The notes under the pieces were generated by a model. The model was not told where the DNA came from. It saw only the letters and a list, made by a program, of their open reading frames with translations, and searched no databases. DNA of 64,000 nt from Mycobacterium attenuatum (GTDB taxonomy: Bacteria; Actinomycetota; Actinomycetes; Mycobacteriales; Mycobacteriaceae), in NCBI RefSeq assembly GCF_900566085.1, contig NZ_UPHT01000044.1, forward strand, positions 1 through 64,000, read 5' to 3'. Position 1 is the stretch's first letter. Each line of letters starts with the position of its first letter. Below, piece by piece: positions 29,530 to 38,243 of the stretch. A program made the translations under genes and the position numbers.

Positions 29530-29892
29530 ATGAGGGATCCGGAGCCGATCGAGCTGACGACCGTAGCGCCACTGCAGAAGATCGTGGAACGCAATCAGGT
29601 CTGGTCGCGTATGGCCGCAAAGTATGGCGTGACCAACCCGGTGCCCCCGTGGAAGACCAGTTTGGACGGCCTGTGCGACGCGCTCGACCGCGCCACCTGC
29701 CGCGCGGACATTCCTGATTTCAAGCAGCGACGAGATGAGGAAGACGCCCTCTCGGCCAGCCGCTATGCCAGCTTGCCCTACCCCGAGAACCAGTTGGTGG
29801 CCCTGGCCCACTCGCTGGTCGTTCGCGGCGTCATCGGTGAAGCGGAGCTGGCACAACGACTCGCCAGCATCCGCAGACGCCTTGAGGCTTGA
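29530..29892 (+). CDS. Probable thiocyanate hydrolase/nitrile hydratase accessory protein
   Basis: A 120-residue protein 10 nt after the metal subunit gene. Its C-terminal half (YPENQLVALAHSLVVRGVIGEAELAQRL) resembles the N-terminal helical domain of nitrile hydratase beta subunits. That fold is also used by small maturation partners that deliver cobalt, such as P15K in the Thiobacillus thiocyanate hydrolase cluster. I infer an activator or chaperone role; a third structural subunit is possible. The start could also be GTG 29512, overlapping the upstream stop. Confidence 0.75.
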   Translation: MRDPEPIELTTVAPLQKIVERNQVWSRMAAKYGVTNPVPPWKTSLDGLCDALDRATCRADIPDFKQRRDEEDALSASRYASLPYPENQLVALAHSLVVRGVIGEAELAQRLASIRRRLEA

Positions 29893-29991
29893 CCGGAACC
29901 CGGCTGCCGGGAAACACCGGCCACAGCCGGTTATCGGGTCTGCAATCCCGCTCGAGTGTCCTGTGATGCAGCTTGCACATTCCGATCTGGC

Positions 29992-30018
29992 TACGGAACC
30001 GTAAGTTACGGTACCGTA
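29992..30018. promoter_or_regulatory. Two TACG-N4-CGTA palindromic operators
   Basis: TACGGAACCGTA (29992-30003) and TACGGTACCGTA (30007-30018) are spaced 15 bp start to start, 76 nt before the reductase gene's Shine-Dalgarno-linked ATG (30095). The same motif occurs three times before desA3. Likely target of a dimeric, probably TetR-type, regulator of acyl-CoA desaturation (inference). Confidence 0.75.
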
Positions 30019-30098
30019 GCTTTATGACGTGGGCGTGAGCTTGCCCCGCCGCCCAGGCGGAAGCCGATGGCCGCGCCGCAATCAGGAGCTTCGGATGA

Positions 30099-30124
30099 GT
30101 AAGAAAAATGCGTAAGAAAAATGC
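30099..30124 (+). repeat. 13-bp tandem duplication across the reductase start
   Basis: GTAAGAAAAATGC occurs twice in tandem (30099-30111 and 30112-30124). The ATG best placed for the AGGAG at 30084-30088 is 30095. It now reads only MSKKNA before TAA at 30113-30115. The duplicated unit creates a new ATG at 30108 in the frame of the real protein. Confidence 0.93.
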
Positions 30125-31253
30125 GGTGGTCAAAGCCAAAGTCGCCGACACCAGGCGACCGGCCGTCGCCGGCGCTGACCGGCATCCCGGCTGGCATGCG
30201 CTGCGCAAGATCGCGGAGCGAATCACGACGCCACTGTTACCCGATGACTATTTGCAACTGGCCAATCCGCTGTGGTCGGCGCGGGAACTGCGGGGCCGTA
30301 TCCTCGAGGTCCACCGCGAGACCGAAGACTCGGCCACCTTGGTTATCAAGCCGGGGTGGGGTTTTAGCTTCGACTATCAACCGGGCCAGTACATCGGAAT
30401 CGGGTTGTTGGTCGACGGACGCTGGCGCTGGCGCTCGTATTCGCTGACGTCGAGCCCCGTCGGGACCACCGGCTCCGTGCGCACCGTCACCATCACCGTG
30501 AAGGCGATGCCCGAAGGTTTCCTGTCCACCCACCTGGTGGCCGGCGTGGAGCCGGGGACCGTGGTGCGTCTGGCCGCCCCTCAGGGCAACTTCGTGCTGC
30601 CCGATCCCGCGCCGCGCTCGATGCTGTTTGTGACCGCTGGATCCGGGATCACGCCGGTGATGTCGATGCTGCGAACATTGGTGCGCCGCAACCAGATTAC
30701 CGATATCGCGCATCTGCATTCGGCGCCCACCGAAGCCGACGTGATGTTCGGCGCCGAGCTGGCCGCCCTGACCGACGACCATGCCGGGTATCGGCTGAAG
30801 GTGCGCACGACCCGTGTCGAGGGCCGTCTGGACCTCGCCCGGCTCGGCGAGGAAGTGCCCGATTGGCGCGACCGGCAAACCTGGGCGTGCGGGCCCGCCG
30901 CCATGCTCAACCAGGCCGAAAAGGTCTGGGCCGCTGCCGGCGTCAGCGACCGGCTGCACCTCGAGCGCTTCGCGGTGTCCAAGGCGGAACCCGCCGGCGC
31001 CGGCGGCACGGTCACGTTCGCCCGCAGCGGCCGGTCGGTGGCTGCCGATGCGGCGACATCGGTGATGGACGCGGGTGAGGGTGCCGGCGTGCAGATGCCT
31101 TTCGGCTGCCGGATGGGGATCTGTCAATCGTGTGTGGTCGACCTGGTAGCGGGCCACGTCCGTGACCTGCGGACCGGTCGGGAGCATGATCCCGGCACCC
31201 GGATCCAGACCTGCGTGTCGGCCGCCTCGGGCGATTGTGTGGTGGATATCTAA
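30108..31253 (+). CDS. Ferredoxin reductase-type electron-transfer partner of DesA3 (Rv3230c-like)
   Basis: A 381-residue NAD(P)H oxidoreductase supplying electrons to the stearoyl-CoA desaturase DesA3; the Rv3230c-DesA3 pair is characterised in M. tuberculosis. FAD domain with [11 protein letters not shown] (about residue 107), NAD(P) domain ([30 protein letters not shown]), and C-terminal plant-type [2Fe-2S] domain with [16 protein letters not shown] and QTCVSAASG. The start lies in a 13-bp duplication: ATG 30108 is 19 nt from AGGAG, whereas ATG 30095 has ideal spacing but opens a 6-codon frame. Translation may rely on reinitiation or on the weaker start. Confidence 0.93.
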   Translation: MRKKNAVVKAKVADTRRPAVAGADRHPGWHALRKIAERITTPLLPDDYLQLANPLWSARELRGRILEVHRETEDSATLVIKPGWGFSFDYQPGQYIGIGLLVDGRWRWRSYSLTSSPVGTTGSVRTVTITVKAMPEGFLSTHLVAGVEPGTVVRLAAPQGNFVLPDPAPRSMLFVTAGSGITPVMSMLRTLVRRNQITDIAHLHSAPTEADVMFGAELAALTDDHAGYRLKVRTTRVEGRLDLARLGEEVPDWRDRQTWACGPAAMLNQAEKVWAAAGVSDRLHLERFAVSKAEPAGAGGTVTFARSGRSVAADAATSVMDAGEGAGVQMPFGCRMGICQSCVVDLVAGHVRDLRTGREHDPGTRIQTCVSAASGDCVVDI

Positions 31254-31271
31254 AGCTACCCATTAGTAACT

Positions 31272-31312
31272 TACGGAAACGTAGCCTACGATGGCGTAGG
31301 TACGGAATCGTA
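31272..31312. promoter_or_regulatory. Three TACG-N4-CGTA palindromic operators before desA3
   Basis: TACGGAAACGTA (31272-31283), TACGATGGCGTA (31287-31298) and TACGGAATCGTA (31301-31312) are spaced 15 and 14 bp start to start. The last ends 18 nt before the desA3 start and next to its ribosome site (GGGAGAA), so a bound protein would block initiation. The middle site extends to CCTACG-N4-CGTAGG. The motif is absent before the second desA3 copy. Confidence 0.8.
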
Positions 31313-31330
31313 CGACGTAGGGAGAACACA

Positions 31331-32602
31331 ATGGCGATAACCGACGTCGACGTATTCGCGCATCTGACGGACGCCGACATCGAAAACCTGGCAGTTGAGC
31401 TCGATGCCATCCGCCAGGACATCGAAGATTCACGTGGCGAGCGCGATGCCCGCTACATCCGCCGCATCATTGCCGCCCAGCGTGCGCTGGAGGTGAGTGG
31501 CCGCCTGATGCTGGCTGCCGGCTCGCGGCGCAGCGCATGGTGGGCGGGCGCGGTGACCCTGGGCGTGGCCAAGATCATCGAGAACATGGAGATCGGCCAC
31601 AACGTCATGCACGGCCAGTGGGACTGGATGAACGATCCCGAAATCCACTCATCGACCTGGGAGTGGGACATGAGCGGCGCATCCAAGCACTGGCGCTACA
31701 CCCACAATTTCGTGCACCACAAATACACCAACATCCTGGGCATGGATGACGACGTGGGCTACGGCATGCTGCGCGTCACCCGGGACCAGCGGTGGAAGAA
31801 GTACAACATCTTCAACCTGGTCTGGAACACGCTGCTCGCTCTGCTTTTCGAGTGGGGAGTTGCGTTGCAACACTTGGAGATTGGCAAGATCTTCAAGGGC
31901 CGGGCGGATCGCGACGAGGCGCGGACCCGGCTGCGGGAGTTCTCCAGCAAGGCCGGTCGCCAGGTGGTCAAGGACTACGTCGCCTACCCCGCACTGACCT
32001 CGTTGTCCCCTGGTGCCACCTACGGGTCGACCGTGACCGCCAATGCGGTGGCCAACGTGATCCGCAACGTGTGGTCCAACGCGGTCATCTTCTGCGGGCA
32101 TTTTCCCGACGGCGCTGAGAAGTTCACCAAGACGGACATGATCGGCGAGACGAAGGGTCAGTGGTACCTGCGACAGATGCTGGGCAGCGCCAACTTCGAC
32201 GCCGGTCCCGCGCTGCGGTTCATGAGCGGCAACCTGTGCCACCAGATCGAGCACCACCTGTACCCCGACCTGCCAAGCAACCGCCTCGCCGAGATCTCGG
32301 TGCGGGTGCGCGAGGTGTGCGACAAGTACGACTTGCCCTACACCACCGGCCCATTCCTGGTGCAATACGCCAAGACGTGGCGCACCCTGGCCAAGCTGTC
32401 GCTGCCGAACAAGTACCTGCGCTACGACACCGACAACGCGCCCGAGACCCGCAGCGAGCGGATGTTCGCCGACCTGGAGCCGGGTTTTGCCGGCACCGAC
32501 CCGCAGACCGGGCGCCGGCGCGGGTTGAAGACCGCGATCGCGACCGTGCGCGGTTGGCGGCGCGGCCGGACGGCAAGCCGTCCAGCGGACCTGGCGGCCT
32601 GA
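31331..32602 (+). CDS. desA3: Acyl-CoA Delta9 desaturase DesA3, copy 1
   Basis: Membrane stearoyl-CoA desaturase making oleoyl-CoA, 423 residues, matching Rv3229c. The three di-iron His boxes are present: HNVMHGQW, HNFVHHKYTN and HQIEHHLYP. Hydrophobic segments lie around residues 65-85 and 170-190. ATG 31331 follows GGGAGAA. It lies downstream of its reductase gene and three palindromic operators. The Met-start context MAITDVDVFAHLTDADIENL is typical. Confidence 0.96.
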   Translation: MAITDVDVFAHLTDADIENLAVELDAIRQDIEDSRGERDARYIRRIIAAQRALEVSGRLMLAAGSRRSAWWAGAVTLGVAKIIENMEIGHNVMHGQWDWMNDPEIHSSTWEWDMSGASKHWRYTHNFVHHKYTNILGMDDDVGYGMLRVTRDQRWKKYNIFNLVWNTLLALLFEWGVALQHLEIGKIFKGRADRDEARTRLREFSSKAGRQVVKDYVAYPALTSLSPGATYGSTVTANAVANVIRNVWSNAVIFCGHFPDGAEKFTKTDMIGETKGQWYLRQMLGSANFDAGPALRFMSGNLCHQIEHHLYPDLPSNRLAEISVRVREVCDKYDLPYTTGPFLVQYAKTWRTLAKLSLPNKYLRYDTDNAPETRSERMFADLEPGFAGTDPQTGRRRGLKTAIATVRGWRRGRTASRPADLAA

Positions 32603-32696
32603 CCCGGCCGCCATTTCATAAACGCCCAACAATAATTCATGGCATCGTCGTTACCGTTCGTTGCGGTCAATGGCTGTAGTGCAGAAGGGTAAGACG

Positions 32697-33986
32697 ATGG
32701 CGATCACCGATGTGGACGTGTTCGCACACTTGACGACCGCCGACATCGATGCACTGGCCGGCGAGCTAAATGCCATCCGCCGCGACGTCGAAGAGTCCCG
32801 CGGCGAACGGGACGCCCGCTACATCCGCCGTACCATCGCCGCGCAGCGGGGGCTGGAGGTGGCGGCCCGGGTGCTGCTGGGTGCCAGCTCACGGCGGTGG
32901 GCGTGGTGGACCGGCTCGATGGCCCTCGCGGCGGCCAAGATCATCGAGAACATGGAAATCGGCCACAACGTCATGCACGGCCAGTGGGACTGGATGAACG
33001 ATCCCGAGATCCACTCCTCCACCTGGGAGTGGGACATGCTGTCCACATCGAGGCACTGGCGCTACACGCACAACTTCGTGCACCACAAGTACACCAACAT
33101 CCTCGACATGGACCACGACGTCGGCTACGACATGGTCCGCGTGACCCGGGACCAGCCCTGGAAGCGGCGCAATGGCTTCAACCTGGTGATCAACACCGTG
33201 CTCGCGCTCGGCTTCGAATTGGGAATCGCCTTGCGGCACTTGGAGATTCACGAGGTATTCCGAAAGGACCGCGCCGAGCGCGATGCGGCTCGGGCGCGAC
33301 TTCGGGAGTTCTCCGGCAAGGCCGGCCGCCAGCTGGCCAAGGACTACGTGGCATTCCCCGCCCTGACCTCGTTGTCGCCCGGCGCGACCTACCGCTCGAC
33401 GCTCAAAGCCAACGCGATGGCCAACGTGATTCGCAATGTCTGGTCCAACGCGGTCATCTTCTGCGGGCATTTTCCCGACGGCGCTGAGAAGTTCACCAAG
33501 ACGGACATGATCGGGGAGACGAAGGGGCAGTGGTATCTGCGGCAGATGTTGGGCAGCGCCAACTTCGACGCCGGTCCCGCGTTGCGGTTCATGAGCGGCA
33601 ATCTGTCTCACCAGATCGAGCATCACTTGTATCCGGACCTGCCCAGTAACCGGCTTGCCGAGATCTCGGTGCGGGTGCGCGAGGTGTGCGACAAGTACGA
33701 CTTGCCGTACACCACCGGCCCATTCCTGGTGCAATACGCCAAGACGTGGCGCACCCTGGCCAAGCTGTCGCTGCCCGACAAGTATCTGCGCGACAATGCC
33801 GACGACGCGCCGGAGACGCGCAGCGAGCAGATGTTCGCTGAGCTGGAACCGGGTTTCGCCGGCATTGATCCGGTGACCGGTCGCCGCCGTGGCCTCAAGT
33901 CCGCGATTGCCGCGGTGCGCAGCTGGCGGCGCGCTCGGCATCTGCCGGCGGCATCGTCAAGTGCCACAGATGATCTGGCGGCCTAG
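32697..33986 (+). CDS. desA3: Acyl-CoA Delta9 desaturase DesA3, copy 2 (tandem paralog)
   Basis: A 429-residue second desaturase 94 nt after copy 1, with all three His boxes (HNVMHGQW, HNFVHHKYTN, HQIEHHLYP). Protein divergence is concentrated in the N-terminal 60 residues, the segment around 175-200 (NLVINTVLALGFELGIALRH) and the tail. The stretch from about residue 245 to 370 is almost identical to copy 1, including 74 consecutive identical bases (33441-33514 = 32072-32145). Copy 1 has GNLCHQIEHH and copy 2 GNLSHQIEHH. It has its own short leader without the palindromic operators, so it may be read through or separately promoted. Confidence 0.95.
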   Translation: MAITDVDVFAHLTTADIDALAGELNAIRRDVEESRGERDARYIRRTIAAQRGLEVAARVLLGASSRRWAWWTGSMALAAAKIIENMEIGHNVMHGQWDWMNDPEIHSSTWEWDMLSTSRHWRYTHNFVHHKYTNILDMDHDVGYDMVRVTRDQPWKRRNGFNLVINTVLALGFELGIALRHLEIHEVFRKDRAERDAARARLREFSGKAGRQLAKDYVAFPALTSLSPGATYRSTLKANAMANVIRNVWSNAVIFCGHFPDGAEKFTKTDMIGETKGQWYLRQMLGSANFDAGPALRFMSGNLSHQIEHHLYPDLPSNRLAEISVRVREVCDKYDLPYTTGPFLVQYAKTWRTLAKLSLPDKYLRDNADDAPETRSEQMFAELEPGFAGIDPVTGRRRGLKSAIAAVRSWRRARHLPAASSSATDDLAA

Positions 33987-34194
33987 GGGCCGTCGCCTTC
34001 GCGTGCGGTGCCGGTAACTTTAGCTGGCGCAGTACGGCGTGGGTTCCCGGTCGGCTACGCTGCGGCGACGGCCATCCCGGGAGTAGTGCATCACCTGCCC
34101 GGAGGCCGTAGCGCCGTAGTGCCACGGAAACTCTCCTTGCAACGGAAGCGATCATTCGGCGGTGCTGCGCGGACGCGGGTGTGAGAATGCACCG

Positions 34195-35846
34195 ATGTCC
34201 TACGTGATTACGCAGCCGGAGACGTTGGTAGTCGCAGCTTCGGAGCTGGCGGGGGTGGGCTCGGCAATCAACACGGCCACAGCTGCGGCGGCAGGTCCGA
34301 CAACCAGTTTGCTGGCAGCGGCCGCCGACGAGATTTCGGCGGCCGTCGTGAAATTGTTTGGCGGATACTCCCAGGAGTTCCAGGGCTTGGTGGCGCAAGC
34401 AGCGGCTTTTCACGACGAGCTCACGCGGGCATTGTCTGCTGCGGCAAGCGCCTATGTGGATGCTGAGGTGGCCAACATGGCGGCCGCGTTCGCCGGCTTC
34501 AATGTGTTCAACGCTGCGGCCCAGGTGCCGGCTTCGATGGCGCCGCCAAATCCGGCAAATCCGGCATTGGTCATGGGGGCACCGGAGACCCCTTGCCGCC
34601 GCAGACATATATCGATGCCGTCAACACGCTATTCATCCAGCCCAATCATCCTGGCGCCATGCCGCAGCTCCTTCCCACGCCCGAAGAAGGCTACCCATTG
34701 ACGGGTGTCAAGAGCATGGTCCTCACCAGGTCGGTGAACGAGGGGACGGCCATACTTAACAACGCGATCATGCAGCAGTTGGCTACCCCCGGGGTCAGCA
34801 CGGTCACCGTGTTCGGAACGTCTCAGAGCGCGGTCATGTCCTCTTTGCTGATGCAGCAATACGCGGCGATGAGTTCCGGCGACCCGCTGCCAAGCCAGCT
34901 CAACTTTGTGCTGATCGGCGATGAAATGAATCCGAATGGCGGCATCTTCGCGCGCTTCCCGGTCTGAATCTCGCGAGTCTGGGGTTTTACCTTTTATGGA
35001 GCGACGCCGGATAATCTCTATCCGACAACCATATACACGCGCGAATACGATGGCTTTGCGGACTTTCCGCAATACCCACTCAATTTCGTAGCCGACCTCA
35101 ACGCCCTCGCTGGCATCGTTTATCTCCACACCACGTATGCAGACCTTACGCCCGCACAGGTCGCCGCGGCTATTCAATTGCCAACCGAGGGACCGACGAT
35201 GACCACTTACTACATGATTCCCACCGAGAACCTGCCGCTGCTTGAGCCGCTGCGATCGATACCCGTACTAGGGAACCCGCTAGCCGCCCTCATCCAACCG
35301 GATCTAAAAGTGATCGTTAACTTGGGCTTCGGCGATCCAGCGCATGGTTATTCGACGGGTCCGGCGAATATTCCTACCCCGTTCGGACTTTTCCCGCCGG
35401 TCAGCCCGGGCACTGTGCTTAGTGCGCTGGCCGCCGGAACCCAACAAGGAATTGACGATTTCGCGGCTGAGCTACCGGTCGCCGTCTCGACGCCAAGCAC
35501 ATGGCCGTCAGTGTCGTTGCCATATGTGCAGGCGCTCATGTCGCCGCCGAGCCCGGTGCCTGCGACGCATGAGAATATTGTGAACACCGTCGCATCCATC
35601 ATCCCGACCGACTATGCGATCCTGCTTCCTACCGCGGATACTGCGCTAAGTTTCATGACGAGTGTCCCGGTATACGACGCCGGCCTTTTCGTGAGCGGCG
35701 TCGAGCAGGGCAGCATCGTCAGCGCGGTCGGGGATCCCATTGCGGCTACCGTCGGCCTTCTATCGTTCGCGGGTTTCGTCGAATTCATCGTCATTTTGGA
35801 ATCGCTTATTTCCAACATTCAAGCCTTGCAAAGCCTGACTTTCTGA
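34195..35846 (+). pseudogene. PE family protein with PE-PPE domain, frameshifted
   Basis: ATG 34195 opens a PE domain (MSYVITQPETLVVAASELAG). The PE-PPE serine-hydrolase-like domain follows in a different frame: PPQTYIDAVNTLFIQPNHPG, VTVFGTSQSAVMSSLLM with the GxSxS nucleophile motif, then IYTREYDGFADFPQYP. One base seems missing in the G run at 34575-34579. A second base is missing near 34965 (FARFPG reads FARFPV-stop), and a compensating extra T sits near 34985, after which the original frame resumes to 35846. Without these indels the product would be a roughly 550-residue PE-PPE protein (alpha/beta-hydrolase fold, ESX-exported). Either a true pseudogene or homopolymer sequencing errors. 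Confidence 0.85.
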
Positions 35847-35934
35847 TTTTCTACGTTCTGGGACCGGATATCGGCGGCTCCTTTAATCACATTGCCTCAT
35901 TGCTCCAACGCCGTGTGCGTCGCTACCGTGGCGA

Positions 35935-36718
35935 CTACAGCCGCTCGATGATGGTGGCGTTGGCCATGCCGCCGCCTTCGCGCATCGTCTGCAGCCCGTA
36001 GCACCCGCCATGCTGGTGCGGCGCTTTGACCAGCGTGGTCATGATCCGGGCGCCGCTGGCCCCAGTGGGTGGCCGATCGCGATGGCCCCGCCGTTGACGT
36101 TCGTTTTGGCCAAGTCTGCGCCGGTGTCCTGCGCCCAGGCCAGCACGACCGGCGCGAACGCCTCGTTCACCTCGAACAGGTCGACGTCGGCCAGTGTCAA
36201 ACCGGCTCGGCGCACCACCTTTTCGGTGGCCGAAATGACCCGGTCAGCATGTGGAGCGGGTCCGGGCCCACCACCGTCGCGGTGTGGATGCGCGCCAGCG
36301 GGCGCAGACCGAGCTTGGCGGCGGCGTCGCTGGTGGTGACCAATACGGCGGCACTGCCGTCGGACAGCGGCGACGAGTTGCCCGGCGTGATTGACTAATT
36401 GGTTTGCGGGAAGAAGGTTTTCATCGCCTCGCCGTAGAATGTCGGCTGCAGCCCAGCCAGGGTCTCGACGGTCGTGCCGGTCGGATGCTTTTGTCGGCGT
36501 AAGCCCGGCGACCTGAATCAGCTCGGCGCTGATGCCTTGTGGCACCAGGCCTTCCGGGTAATGCAGGGTCATGTCGTCGCCCATCGGGTTGCTCCCCGGC
36601 AGCACCGAGCTGCCCACCCGAACCCGGCTCATCGACTCCACACCGCCGGCGATGACGAGGTCGTAAGCGCCGGACTAGACCCCCTGAGCGGCGAAGCGCT
36701 CCTCCTCGCGGTTAGCTG
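35935..36718 (-). pseudogene. Acetyl-CoA acetyltransferase (thiolase) remnant
   Basis: Thiolase fragments appear in order on the minus strand in shifting frames: [126 protein letters not shown] and GGCYGLQTMREGGGMANATI. There is a TAG just before SGAYD, a TAG after FFPQTN, at least two further frameshifts, and an internal deletion between the GISAELIQ and VETLAG blocks. The N-terminal catalytic Cys half is gone. The gene is clearly dead. Confidence 0.9.
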
Positions 36719-36764
36719 AGTATCAACGACTATACCCAGCTGTAGCAGGCTGAGCATACTCAGC
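36715..36764. promoter_or_regulatory. Inverted repeats, candidate HxlR operator
   Basis: GCTGAGTAT (36715-36723) and ATACTCAGC (36756-36764) are perfect 9-bp inverted arms 32 nt apart. The second arm also lies within the local palindrome GCTGAG-CATA-CTCAGC (36749-36764). The pair sits between the thiolase remnant and the HxlR gene, ending 12 nt before its GGAGG. Confidence 0.65.
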
Positions 36765-36790
36765 GCAACCTGGACCGGAGGGTGATCTTC

Positions 36791-37264
36791 GTGACAATGC
36801 TGGAAGGCCCGCCGGCCAACCGCGATGGTTGGTCTGCAGTGGGGGAATGCCCGATAGAGAAGACGATGGCCGTCGTGGGGACCAAGTCCGCGATGCTGAT
36901 CATGCGCGAGGCCTACTACGGCACCACACGCTTTGACGACTTCGTCCGTCGCGTCGGCATCACCAAGGCCGCGACGTCGGCGCGGCTGGCCGAACTGGTG
37001 GCCCTCGGACTCCTAGCCCGGCGACCTTATCGCGAGCCCGGACAGCGCAGCCGCGACGAGTATGTGCTCACCGACGCCGGGATTGATTTCATGCCGGTGG
37101 TTTTTGCGATGTTCCAGTGGGGGAAACGGCATCTCCCGGGCGGCGATCGGCTGGAACTGACGCATCTGGGCTGCGCCGCCGATGTTCAGATCGAGATGCG
37201 TTGCACCAAAGGGCATTCGGTATCGCCCGACGAGCTTGGCATGCGGCTGGTCAAGTCTCCCTGA
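36791..37264 (+). CDS. HxlR-family transcriptional regulator
   Basis: A 157-residue winged-helix regulator. CPIEKTMAVVGTKSAMLIMREAYYG aligns with the HxlR core (quoted residues span about 18-42), followed by RFDDFVRRVGITKAATSARLAELVALGLL (recognition helix) and wing. HxlR proteins act as dimers and respond to aldehydes, disulfide stress or other ligands. GGAGG at 36777-36781 is 9 nt before GTG 36791; GTG 36782 overlaps that site. It overlaps the convergent rsgA by 14 nt. It diverges from the dead thiolase gene, its probable former target. Confidence 0.88.
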   Translation: MTMLEGPPANRDGWSAVGECPIEKTMAVVGTKSAMLIMREAYYGTTRFDDFVRRVGITKAATSARLAELVALGLLARRPYREPGQRSRDEYVLTDAGIDFMPVVFAMFQWGKRHLPGGDRLELTHLGCAADVQIEMRCTKGHSVSPDELGMRLVKSP

Positions 37265-38243
37265 GTACGCCGAGCAGTCGGCGGGCGGCGGCGGTCCGTC
37301 GCGCGGCGGCGCCGGATAAGCCGTCCAACGCGCATTCGGGATCGGCCGGCGGCCCCAGGTGTCCGCAGCCGCGGGGGCAATCGTGGATCGCCGCGGCCAG
37401 ATCGGCAAACGCCAACAGCACGTCGCCGGGCTGGATGTGGGCCAACCCGAACGAGCGGATCCCCGGGGTGTCGATCACCCAGCCGGAACCCTCGCTGCCG
37501 GTTTGCAACGGCAAAGCCACCGACTGGGTCGAGGTATGTCGCCCCCTGCCGATATCGGTGACCTCTCCGACCGCTCGATCCGCTTCGGGCACAAGACGAT
37601 TCACCAGCGTCGACTTGCCCACTCCGGAATGCCCGAGCAGCACGGTGATCTTGCCGTCGAGCAAGTCGGCCACGGCGAGCAGCGGATCGTCACGGCCGGC
37701 GGCGACCACCTGCAGATCCAGGTCGACGAACTGTTCGGCGAACGGTTCGGGTGGGGCCAGGTCGGTCTTGGTCAGGGTCAGTATGGGTGTCAGCCCGCCC
37801 GCGTATGCGGCGATCAGCGCCCGGTCGACCAGTCCGGTGCGCGGCGGGGGATCGGCCAGCGCGACCACGATCAGCAGTTGGTCGGCGTTGGCGACCACCA
37901 CGCGCTCGGTCGGGTCGGTGTCATCGGCGGTGCGGCGCAACACCGTTCGTCGCGGGCCTCGCCGGACGATGCGGGCCAGCGTGTCCGGCCGCCCGGACAG
38001 GTCGCCTACCACGTCGACGTCGTCTCCGACAACAATGGGCGTGCGGCCCAGCTCGCGGGCTCGCATGGCGGTGATACGACGATCCGGGTCGCCGCCCACC
38101 ACGCAACCCCACCGGCCCCGGTCGACGCCGACCACCATGGCGGCCTCGGCGTCGGCGTGTTCGGGACGGGTTTTCGTCCGGGGCCGCGAGCCGCGGCCGG
38201 AGCGAACCTTGACGTGGGATTCGTCGTAGTCGCCGGGCCTCAA
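37251..38243 (-). CDS. rsgA: Ribosome small subunit-dependent GTPase RsgA
   Basis: A circularly permuted GTPase that assists late 30S maturation. The 330-residue product has an OB-fold N-terminus, G4 LTKTDL before G1 [10 protein letters not shown]3 DTPG ([12 protein letters not shown]), and a C-terminal zinc-binding region (CPRGCGH and PECAL). TTG 38243 overlaps the aroA stop by 3 nt (TTGA), which sets the start and predicts translational coupling. The resulting length equals M. tuberculosis Rv3228. Confidence 0.95.
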   Translation of the reverse strand: MRPGDYDESHVKVRSGRGSRPRTKTRPEHADAEAAMVVGVDRGRWGCVVGGDPDRRITAMRARELGRTPIVVGDDVDVVGDLSGRPDTLARIVRRGPRRTVLRRTADDTDPTERVVVANADQLLIVVALADPPPRTGLVDRALIAAYAGGLTPILTLTKTDLAPPEPFAEQFVDLDLQVVAAGRDDPLLAVADLLDGKITVLLGHSGVGKSTLVNRLVPEADRAVGEVTDIGRGRHTSTQSVALPLQTGSEGSGWVIDTPGIRSFGLAHIQPGDVLLAFADLAAAIHDCPRGCGHLGPPADPECALDGLSGAAARRTAAARRLLGVLRET

